From: Tretioscincus oriximinensis
Taxonomy: Eukaryota; Chordata; Lepidosauria; Squamata; Gymnophthalmidae
NCBI GenBank assembly: GCA_022410635.1
Contig: JAJVDF010001226.1
Span: 188,058 to 252,057 of the forward strand
Direction: 5' to 3'
DNA: 64,000 bases
Part shown: piece after piece, positions 24,033 to 33,905 of the stretch
Position numbering within the stretch: position 1 is the stretch's first letter
Layout: the number at the start of each line of letters is the position of its first letter
Position numbers and translations under genes: made by a program
Notes under the pieces: model-generated
Seen by the model: only the letters and a program-made list of their open reading frames with translations
Databases searched by the model: none
Told to the model about the DNA's origin: nothing

Positions 24033-24909
24033 GCANTTAATTGCATGGAATCAGCTTAAATTTCAGCTAATTTTTGGACATGTCTGGAAGATGACACAAA
24101 AAGATGAAGCTACACATTGAATAATATGGATATCTGGGTTTTTTTCACCCTCTTTTTAAATTAATCCATGATGACCATCATAAACTATTTCCAACTGCTT
24201 ATGTTTCTCTGATTTTGCAAAAATAATTATTCGGTTATTGGAACTACAATTATGTTATTGGAACTGCAGAGAGATTGTGGTTAAATTTTACTTTGGCTGC
24301 CGAACTCTTCACAGTCACTATTAGTATATACTAGGGAACAAGGTAACCTATATTTGACTGATTTTGTTTTGAAACCTTAAAAAATAGTCTTGTGTGAGAT
24401 TATCACAAAGAAAATGGAGAAGGGGTGCTCCACAGAAAATGGAAGATACCTTGGAGATGTCTGCACTGCACCTTCTACTGAAAGGATTTATCTTGGAGGA
24501 TTTATCTTGTAAAAAGTTCAGTTCATGCATTGAACTGGGACTTTCCTATTCTTAAATGTGCCATATTTATGTGAAGGCCTCCTAACTCCTCTAGCCAAAG
24601 GGCAAGGAACTTTCTTCATGCACAGGTGCAAATAATTGAGAATACTACCTTGGTAACGCTATTGGAAAACATCAGACTCCTTGAAGAGACCACATGAGAA
24701 TGAAAACAACCCAGTTCAGTATAAGTACCTCCCCAAAGCATCTTTTATCAGCAAAATGGAGGTGTATCTTCAGTTATGGGTCTTTCATTTGATGTGTAGC
24801 TTGGTCCTCATTGAGAATGATAAGTACTCATATTTTTACATATTTATTCCTTGCATAGTATTTTAAACAAAAATGTGTGAGCCCATTTTCCTTTACCTTG
24901 TACATTAAA

Positions 24910-24915
24910 AATAAA
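24910..24915 (+). terminator. GABRG1: AATAAA, likely main polyadenylation signal of GABRG1
   Basis: The hexamer sits in TTAAAAATAAAATATAAAAC. A strong GT-rich element follows (GTGTTGTTCTGTG near 24968, then GTATTTTGTGTTTTTG). This pairing is the best of the three candidates, giving a UTR of about 1.3 kb. Confidence 0.5.
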
Positions 24916-24939
24916 ATATAAAACAGCATGCAATCAATG

Positions 24940-26624
24940 TGATAACATAAAGCAATGATATTGCTAAGTGTTGTTCTGTGTAATAATGTATTTTGTGTTT
25001 TTGTTATAAATGTGATTTGTTATCACTTGTGAGAAACCTTTGCTATTTCAATCAGAATACATTTCCCCCCAAAAAAATTGCTGTTCCTAGTTGTTTGCCA
25101 TACAAACTAAACTCTAACAGGAATTTAGTTTTGTCCTATGCTTTATTTTAAGTGATACAATTACCATATCTGATTAGGTAGTTTATATGAGGGGGGGGGG
25201 GAATAAAGCATATATTCACATAAAACAAAATTATTAGATGTACCTTTAATCCATCCTTAGTCCTGAAGACCGGGATTAAATTGGGGGGGANGTTTTTTTG
25301 TTTTTTTTAGTCCAATTCTTCAGAACTCAAAAGTGTATATTGNAACAGCAGCTTATTGTAACTATTTTTCTGTTCATAATGGTCTCCACTGAATTCAGTT
25401 GTGCATATTCTCACCAAATGGTCTTAAGGTGGCAGCCTCGGAGAAAGCAGTGGAACCACATGTGTGAGTACAGCCAGAAATCACTCTTCCTTCTGAACTT
25501 GTTTGTGAACTTCCTTTGAAGTGCAAGGGTCACCAGCAAATTCATCTTCAATCCAACTCAGTTCCTACTACCAGAGAAGGCTTTAAAACCTGCTGTAAGA
25601 ATTACTGAAGTAAAATTTATGCCTTAGCATTCAGGTATTTTATAACGTCTGACTAATTATAATGAGAATTATATCAACATCTAATGGCCCGAAGACTAGT
25701 CAAACTTTTTATTAGGTCTTTAGGGTGAAGCTTATGAATTGGCTGGGTCTTTCTCTTCAGTGCCTTTTGAAGTCTCTGGCTTGTTCTGCGTACTTCTTGA
25801 CCTTTCCATGCCATCACTTTGACCAACAAAATACTTGATCTGTTACATGAAGATACAGTGCTTCCACCATAGCTGCCTTAAGAATGACTGCAAGAACAAT
25901 GTTACAATGTCAACATAAATTGTGAGATGTAATAACGGCCACCAAGCTTGTATGGCTTTTGAGAAAGGTATGACCAAATTCCTGAAAAACTGAGTTCTCT
26001 ATATCTACTAGTCATAGTGATTATTAATGGTTTACTCTTCAGATAAGAGTCAGTGTGACTCGGAAGACTAGTTGGAGAAGAACATAAACAAGGATATAGC
26101 ATTATTCTCTGTGAGGCACCTGTTGGTGACTGTAATGTAGACTCTACTCTAAAGAGAAAATGGGTCCAAGCCAACATCACACACTTTTTTTTCTGAACAA
26201 ATAACAACCCATTGTAACTGTTGGGTATAATAATACGACATGCATACTATGGTGAATGACTTGGGTAAAATTAAAACAATACAGGGCATATAGTAAAATT
26301 TAATTTTTAAAATTCATTATAGGTCCTGTTTACCTGNCTTGAAGCTTTTTAATAAAAGTCTTAGGTTGATTTGTTGTAGTAGCCGCTCCACACATTTGCA
26401 TAGAGGAAATTAATTCACTTGACAAATAGAATATAGTCTCTGTCCAAGGAGATGTTGCTGGATAATGTGAAGGGCAAGCTCCATGTTAAGATTTGTCCAC
26501 ATCTGTGTCAACTATACTGTAGGCAAGTAGGGCTGCTGGGTTCAAATGCTTGCTGGTTCTCCGTGAAAATAGAGTAGCATTCTCCAACAAAGGATTTGAA
26601 CGTGATGTAGAGGCAAGTGTACCG
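24940..26624. other. Intergenic sequence, no gene seen
   Basis: Beyond the presumed end of GABRG1. Includes a run of about 12 G at 25191 and scattered T runs. No exon, RNA gene or named repeat identified. Confidence 0.65.
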
Positions 26625-26884
26625 AACAGGCATGAATGGCGCAGTCNCTAAGGAGATGGTCTCTCATCTAAGAGATCGGGATTTGAAACCCTGGGTGAGC
26701 ACCTTCTAGTAGCCTGTAGCTCTAGGCAACCCAGCTATTGCAACTGACTGCAACTAGATAAATGGGAACCACCATAGCCTGAGGGGAATAGAATGTAAGC
26801 CTTNAGGCAAAAAATAACTTTGTAAGGTGCTTTGAGTCCCTTTGGGTGAGAAAAGCTGGGTATAAAAACCCGGTTCTTCTTGCA
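26625..26884 (+). mobile_element. tRNA-derived SINE
   Basis: The head carries a pol III A box (TGGCGCAGTC-CTAAGG, from 26638) and B box (GGGATTTGAAACCC, 26678-26691) at tRNA-like spacing. The body contains TAGCTCTAGGCAACCCAGCT and the 3' end is GCTTTGAGTCCCTTTGGGTG, AGAAAAGCTGGGTATAAAAA, CCCGGTTCTTCTT. This is the layout of squamate tRNA-derived SINEs whose 3' end is borrowed from a LINE. The internal promoter gives the + orientation. The family name is not certain. Confidence 0.75.
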
Positions 26885-27934
26885 CATGCACCCANAAATG
26901 CACAAATGTGCTCTGCATGCAAACACAATGTGCTTAATATGAATTAGTTGGCAGTACAACACATGCAGCATGAATTAATGTGCTGTCCCAGTAATGTTTT
27001 GGGGAGCTGTAATGACATAACTAATGTGTTGTAACACTATTCCTGTACAAAGAATGTGGAATAGTAAACTTCCTGAAACACTTTACTAAGCCTATGCAAA
27101 TAAAACTATAGACAAGTACATTTTGTCCCTAGTCCTCTTTTCACTCAACATGTTCATCTTCTGAATAAGGATGAGTATGTGCTGCAATCCACATTTTTGT
27201 ATGTACATGCAAATCCCACCATTCTGCTGATATAGGGCAGGCAGCAAATGCCCTTGGGTTCCTTNTGCCTGGACCATATTTCAGATTAAGTACAGAAAGC
27301 TCCTTAGAATTCCAAAGGCAAATTTCCAATGTATTTTTCCCCTTCACATTCATGGCTGTATTACCAGCTACTAGTAGAATACAAGTGGATTATACATGTA
27401 CCTTTATTTGGCGTACCTTTCCAACTAATACAACTGGGAAAAGATCTGCTTTAATGGCCANGGCTTCTGGAGATTCATTTAAATAGATTCATTTGGGTTC
27501 AAATTTTTCAAAAATGTGTAATGTGTTAGCATTTGGGAATTACTCCACTCCNTTCTTTGTCTGCAGTAACTGAAAAATATTGGTGTTTAAAGTTAGCTGT
27601 GTATAGGCAGGTGACTGTCTTATATGCTGCATTGCCTGGTGGAGAGTTCTGTGAACTCATTGTGTTTACATTTTAGTCTACAGGTGCTAACCTAATAAAA
27701 GATATGTAATTTTACCTATTGTGATGCGTGATTTATATAGTTTGAAGCATTAAGATAATTTGAACAGAGGTTAAATAGCACTTTTCTCCATCAGCTTGTC
27801 CTGCTACCATGTCTTCCTATTTACCTCTTTAAAGCTTGATGTAAAAGTGTGACTGGCCACTTGACAAGAGACCTGCTGCTATTACTTGTGGAGATACGTC
27901 TCGTTCTCTCCGGTGGCTTCATCAAACAAACAAA

Positions 27935-28135
27935 AAGTAGCTGGCAAAGGAGCTAGCAGCACTTTGAGACTAACTTGANAAAAGTGGGTGGCATAAGCTT
28001 TCATAGATACGTCTACTTCTTCATTAGACGTGTCTACGAAAGCTTATGCCACCCACTTTTCTCAAGTTAGTCTCAAAATGCTGCTAGCTCCTTTGCTGGA
28101 CTTTCTACTAGACTAACACGGCTATTTCTCTAAAA
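27935..28135. mobile_element. Head-to-head Penelope-like tails forming a palindrome
   Basis: Two copies of the Penelope tail face each other around 28020. Position pairs sum to 56040 with no gaps from 27941 to 28099. The left arm contains GGCATAAGCTTTCATAGATA (minus tail) and the right arm GTCTACGAAAGCTTATGCCA (plus tail), which continues GCTGCTAGCTCCTTTGCTGG and GACTAACACGGCTATTTCTC. A handful of mismatches and an approximately 5-nt centre remain. No coding sequence. Confidence 0.8.
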
Positions 28136-28590
28136 AATAATAGCTGGGCAATCTCTGGCTGCAATATTGATGTCAAGATGGCAGCCAAGGGATTATCACT
28201 GTTAATATTGATGAGCGAGGGGCACAGGCAGCATCCTGGTTGCAAACCACTGCTTTGTGAAAGGCATTATAAGAAGAGTGCTGCTCTTGATTCCCAGGTA
28301 CAAAGTACACTACTGTGCTTGTAGAATGCTGACTATGTTTCCTGCAGAACTCACCTAGCCTTAGAAACAGTGACTGGTCCAAGATGAATAAAAATTAAAA
28401 ATCAAAGATTAGAGGAGATAGCATCCATTCACTAGTGGCTTTAATCCACATTAAATGTCAGAAAATTACCCTCTGGCCTTAAATGTGCATTAACATAGGC
28501 AGGGAACACTAGCAACTACATGTTACTACACTGAATCCAATTTAAAGCTGCATTTAAAAAACAAATAATGGGTGTAGTGTCGTCCTAGAC

Positions 28591-28793
28591 TAGGCTGACC
28601 AGATGACCCCTTGGCGGTATGTGTGTGAATGTTTGAAAACCCGGTTTTGAGGTGCCTCCCAGTTTTTTCTGAGGTTTTTTTGTCAAAAAAAGAATTTTTT
28701 TGAATTTTTTTTTTAAGTTTCCTCAGAAAAAAACAGGAGGCACCCCAAAAACTGGTTTTCAACCCCCCAAAAAAGGGTCATCTGATAAGCCTA
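28591..28793. mobile_element. hAT-type miniature inverted-repeat element, copy 1
   Basis: Starts TAGGCTGACCAGATGACCC and ends GGGTCATCTGATAAGCCTA. It is flanked by an 8-bp duplication TCCTAGAC (28583-28590 and 28794-28801). The interior is also self-complementary: GAGGTGCCTCCCAG... against ...CAGGAGGCACCCC. The 203-bp foldback has no coding capacity. The 8-bp duplication centred on CTAG fits hAT-superfamily target use. A sister copy lies at 56.03 kb. Confidence 0.85.
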
Positions 28794-29104
28794 TCCTAGA
28801 CTCTACACAACATTTTGCCCATTACTCTGTCCAATCTGTATATTCTATGAGACATTTTCCACCAAATTGCAATAAGGTGGTGTTTAACAATTGTATCTAC
28901 AATTTGCATCCTTACTGATTTTAGCTAGTTTTGTGTTGACAAGGCAGAGGAAGAGAGAAAAAGGCCAGTTGGAGACTACTTTTGATTTATTTATTTTTGA
29001 TAGATTAAAGGTGCTCCAGGCCTTCTTTCCCCCACATCATTAGTCCCACACATGATACTATTGCACATAACAATTAGTGCGGCCTTTGACCTCTTCATCC
29101 TAAT

Positions 29105-29930
29105 GCTATAAACAACTTCCTAACCTCAAACAGTTACTTATCCATAAGAAGACATACAACACAGATGCAGAGATGGGTATGAAACCCAGCCACAAACCTA
29201 GATGCCAACTGTGTTCACATAGGCATCCTAGCAATGTCATCACATAACCAAATCACACCACCCACAACATTAGAAGTGCATTCATCTGTTCATCTTCTAA
29301 TGTGGTGTACTCCATTCTATGTCATCAAAGCCCTTCAGCACTCTACATTGGACAAACAAGACAATGTGCCAGAGAATAAATGAAAACAAATCAGATATTT
29401 GGAGTGGCAACATTGTTACAGAACACTTCAATTTTCCAGGACATTCCATCTCGGATCCCAGAGCAAATATACTACAAAAGAAGATTTCAAAGAGAAATAG
29501 CAGAATTGGAATACATCCACAAATTCCAGTCCATGGGCAAGGAATTTAATAGAGACTATACATTCACACTATGCCTTTTATAACACCAGTTAACTTCCCA
29601 GCCTATTGAGGGCATTTTTGGACTGTTTTGCTCTCCACTTTTCTGCATATATTTGAGTGATACACTTTATCTAGCTCCATTTCTTTCCTCCAGGCCCCTC
29701 CCTTCCTTTAAGAGGATTAATGCCTGCACTTTAACTGTACCCGACTGGGGTAATCTCCTCTATCACATTTACATGATTGTTATTTCCTGAATTCAGTTTC
29801 CTATATAAAGTGTGTCCCTGGCATTTTGTCCGCTAGAATTTGAAGAAGTAGACTTGTCTATGAAAGCTCATGCTGCCTCCTTTTCTTTTGTTAGTCTCCA
29901 AAGTTCTACAAGCTTCCCTTGCTGGACTTA
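29105..29930 (+). pseudogene. Degenerate Penelope-like element: zinc-knuckle linker and GIY-YIG endonuclease
   Basis: Fragments of one protein are spread over three frames. A linker with KPRCQLCSHRHPSN (CxxC at 29213-29224) is followed by the GIY-YIG core VVYSILC...ALYIGQTRQC (29302-29367). Next come RINENKSDIWSG, TEHFNFPGHSISDPRANIL and, in another frame, FQREIAELEYIHKFQS and FNRDYTF. This order is that of the C-terminal half of Penelope-like retroelement proteins, in which an RT precedes the GIY-YIG domain. Stops and shifts make it non-functional. The RT is not recognisable upstream. After about 250 bp the tail follows: GAAGAAGTAGACTTGTCTAT, GAAAGCTCATGC, TTGTTAGTCTCCAAAGTTCT, CCCTTGCTGGAC. 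Confidence 0.8.
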
Positions 29931-31639
29931 GCCATAAAGACCAAGCCAAGTAAAGTCAGCTGGTTTGAGAATTCTGAGCAACCATATGGAACCATAAGTT
30001 CAAATCTATTTTGTGTGAAGACCAAGTATTAAAAAGCCCTGATTTCAAGGTGTCTTTTATTCCTTACATGAACAGATTTGTGGAGGGTCTTTGGTACATG
30101 AATGTGAAGATGAAGGAATCTAATCTTGCACATTTCTGAAAAAAATATTACCCACTGTGAGACTTATGTGAAGAAGTGAATAATAGAGACATTAAGGGTA
30201 TATTTATGAAGAAGATTTTTTTTGTATGTTGATCACAGAATATTGTATGGCCTTATCAAAAATATACAGGGTATGAAATTGGAAGCTAATTAGAAGTAAC
30301 TAATTGAAAATGAAGTTCATTGCTGAGAAAGAGCAAAAAGGAGAAGAGTTTCTGTCTAGATATGAAAGGAATGTGTAACAGCTACCTTGGTATAAATGTA
30401 AAGATAGAAGAAAAGTTAGCATTTTTTAAAAAAATGAGGGAGTGACAGCTTAGGCCATTTCCTTTTAATTTTTATTACTGATGACATTAGCAAAGGTAGG
30501 AAATCAGCTTGACTGCAGCTGTTTCAGATAAGACATTGCATGGCTGACAGAGAAAAACAAACAAGCAAAAGCAAAAACTTGTGAGGGAATTAAATNACAA
30601 TGGAAGCAGCAATCCCTTATGCTGAAGTTGGAAACTTATGCCGAGGGGAAATCGTGCTGCAGAGAACTGATTCTTCTTGTAAGTAGCCTGATTTTCTTTT
30701 GCTGAGAATTGGGTGTGTGGAAAAAAGCTGAAGAACTTTTAACTTGGTAAAGGAAAGGATGTTGCGTCTGACTTTAGGGAGAGAAGTCTCCTGTGGAAAT
30801 TCTCCAAAGACTGAAATGTTATAATTGAATTGAATATACTTCTTTAACTTTGTTTCTGAAGATATAGCTCACGAAAAGTCAACCCCATCATAGGGGCAAT
30901 TCGCAGGTGTGGGTTAGACTTTGAAACATTTGAATGGAATTCTGGATGAGCTATTTCTAGAATAGATACCATGATCCTATAGAATAGGTGAAATTAGGTA
31001 AAAGTACTTAAAAGTTCAAAGGGAGAAAATATGAGATCAAGACTTATCCTTGGATTGCCACTTTGACAAATGTAGCGGACCTTAGGATTTTGTGGAGCTG
31101 AGAAATATAGACATGATCATTATACATAGTTGCTGTTTCTATTAATCTGTCTCTTTATTTTCTCAAAACTTAGGGTTAAAATCATGCTTTAACCTTCTGT
31201 TTCTCTGAACGTCATTTTTCTTGAATTCACGAGTTCTGAGAGCTTTCCAACTCTTTGATTTTATGATTCTATTTTCTTTCACTCAGTGTAGTTTACATGC
31301 ATATTATATTTAAAAAATCTTATAAAAGCCAGTTAGTTGTGCTTCATAGTTTCCTTTGTGCTTAAGATAAAGAGACTCTGGCAGCAGATAATGCTTGTAG
31401 AGAGTACAGTATTTTTTCTTATATAGACAGCATTGCTCTTAACAAATTAGTTAAGAATGTTCATCAGCAGGTGTGTACCTGTCAGCTGTTTTTATGAACC
31501 TGTACATGAAATTCTTCAGAAAAAGGAGTTAGAGAGTGGCAGAAAATAAAGTTACTAGTTGGGGGAGGGTGCTTAAGAATTATAAAATATATATTGCTTG
31601 CCATTATTNTATGTGGCTCCTTGTTAGTTTTCTATACTA
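29931..31639. other. Intergenic sequence, nothing recognised
   Basis: AT-rich unique-looking DNA. Open frames are short. No named repeat. Confidence 0.65.
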
Positions 31640-32080
31640 TTAGGCCACATCCCCATTTATCATTTCTGGCATGGTTGATGCTCCTTCATCTTCAGCCTTC
31701 CCCATGAAATGGCAGACCATCTGCATCAGTTGTGTGGAACAGGCGTTCCCCCAATGCTTTTCGTGGTTGTGGGGAAAGGCCGATTCCATGGTGGGGATCT
31801 CCAGGGGTCATTTCCAAGGGCCCTGTGGAGATGCTGAAGCGGCTTGCTGCACTGCTGGATTGAAACTTTGATGCAAAATCACATAAGATTTTGATCCAGC
31901 AGCCAATGAGGAAGCCTGTGTGCACGATTCATATCATCATGATGCAGGTGTGCTGGATTTTGGAATGGCAGTGGCATGCTGTTCATACCACCACCACCGC
32001 ACTTTGGGGAAGCATATGTGGGGACTGGGCGCAGAGCCTCGACTATACTGGAAAAGGTAAGTTGGAATGGGGCCCTAATC
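31640..32080. other. GC-richer block, possibly a decayed DNA transposon
   Basis: Starts ATTAGGCCACATCCCCATTT and ends GGAATGGGGCCCTAAT, which are loosely inverted relative to each other. The interior is clearly GC-richer than its flanks. No target duplication and no coding sequence. Weak case. Confidence 0.3.
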
Positions 32081-33811
32081 TCCTGTACCTGGTAGTAGTA
32101 GAACAGTTTTCTACATTAGGACTGTGTTCCTATAGATTCTGAAGACCTCAAAACGGAATTCCCAATTTGATAGGAATAAATCTAATACTGGAGTTCAACT
32201 GGATGTAGAGAGCATTGATCAGCAGTCACAGTGCACTTGACTTTAATCTGATACAGAAAGTGATTTGTTCTCATTCCATTCTTGGTTAGCAAAGTCCATG
32301 GCATGTCAGCAGGCTCCTTAGAGTCCTTTCTGGATGAGAATAAGGCCAAATTTGAATTGGGCTGAAGCAACTATGATTTAACTAGAAGGAGCATGCAATT
32401 NTCCTCAGTATATACAATCCTGGGAACACTTAAGGGATGTTCTTGCTAAGAGGTGGGACCCCTTTGTAGTTGTTTCATAATCCTTAAAAGCTGCATGTCC
32501 AGGGCATCTCTGGGATACATATTCCACATTCTGCAGGAATCCACTGTGTGCTCCCTTTCATTTGGGTGGAATAAATATACCAAGTTTATTTATATGGAGA
32601 ATAAAAATAGTAACTGTTGTAGCAGGCAATGGTTGGAAACCTTGTTTTCACCTGGTTGAAGTGTGTTCTGGCCTGCTGGACACTTCTCCTTCTTAATCTC
32701 CCAAAATGTCTGTGAGAGTCACTTCTGCTTAGCAGTAGAAGTTTGTGGATAGACTCAAAGCCAGAACTCCATTCCTCACTCAAGCAAAAAGGATATAGAG
32801 GTGCTTGGCCTGTCGCTAGAAGTTACTTCACCTTCATCTGGCACTTCACTAAGATTCGTTTCTGTTTTATTTAGTTATTTGCTGCCACTGACTGAATTAG
32901 AAAGCAGAGAACATCCTGAACTGGCACATACACATACACAAAAGAGGGGAGGAGTCTATCTCTAAATTTTGGATGGAAAAAATGCCCACAGAAAGCCCAC
33001 AAACATTAGTATTGAGTAATTGGCTTATAAATATACTTTCCCTTGGTTTGTTGGCAAATTTTATTATTTGTTTCCCAAGGAAATAATTTCAGCTTTTACT
33101 TGTACTGAGAGCATAAACACCAATGGAAGTGCAGTGAAGCATAGATTCATGGACGACAAACCTATTACTGGAGCTTAGGACAATTTTGTTTTTCATCGTA
33201 CAACCGTTTCCCTGGCTATGAGAAATTCAGTGAAAGTTCGCAGCTTCAGAGGAAAAAAATATGTTACTGAGACAATAAATGTTCCAAGGATTGGTGGATG
33301 TATTCTCAAGAGGCCATGTTTCAAGTAATATGTTTATATGTACCTGTGACATTTCTTGGTTTTTATGTTATGGCTTTCCATTCTTTTACTGTTTCATATA
33401 TCTGGAATTTGGAACTATTGATTTGTACAGTATGGTTTTGCTTTTACATGACTGATTACATGTTCTGCTTCTACAACATTGGGGCATGTATTGCCTTGTT
33501 TAATACAATCCTTGAAAATGTGNATCATATGATTTGTCTCAAGGCACCACTGATTAATACTGTTACAGTTTATATGTCACCTAGGAGCTGCTGAATTGAT
33601 TTGACACAAACAAGAGGGAGATTTGGTGTGGTTTGAATGGAAACTGAGCCGTCCCTACTAGTTTGCACCTTCAGCTTGCATTCAAATTGAAAACTGGGGC
33701 AATTCAAACCAAACCTGGGGTTGAGCTGAACCAATTGACATAGTTTGTGCACATTCTTACTTAGCTCCACAGTAAGGTTAACATTATGCTGGGAAACTGG
33801 AAACCCCTCAC
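32081..33811. other. Intergenic sequence, nothing recognised
   Basis: No gene or RNA visible. A T-rich stretch at 33.30-33.59 kb stays open for 98 codons but has no family resemblance. A GAACC/GGTTC-like motif cluster at 33.6-33.77 kb may be an old repeat. Confidence 0.6.
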
Positions 33812-33905
33812 TTATTTATTTATAATGTTTTTATGCCATTCTGTATTAAAATATCACACAGTTTGCAATAAAAGTTAAAAAAGGACTTAAAAATTGCATA
33901 AAATC
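33812..33905 (-). mobile_element. LINE/SINE 3'-end fragment
   Basis: CTTATTTATTTATAATGTTT then TTATGCCATTCTGTATTAAA and an A-rich segment. Same type as 4.58 and 53.36 kb: an inverse (TAAA)n-tailed end. Highly diverged. Confidence 0.4.

Larger units (their letters stand above)
23638..24935 (+). other. GABRG1: Probable GABRG1 3' UTR
   Basis: AT-rich, no open frame of note, no named repeat. Three AATAAA hexamers occur in it (23784, 24027, 24910). The extent of the UTR is inferred from the last of these. Confidence 0.6.

Noticed and set aside
28020..28130. CRISPR-like or tandem repeat structure suggested by recurring GAAAGCTTATGCC blocks
   Set aside because: The blocks are inverted Penelope tails in eukaryotic DNA. 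There are no regularly spaced spacers.
33605..33770. Possible end of a hAT-like repeat with AATTCAAACCAAACC motifs and TTTGTGCACATTC
   Set aside because: The motif cluster resembles known reptile elements, but I found only one end and no duplication. A vaguely similar cluster at 45.06-45.34 kb did not align convincingly.
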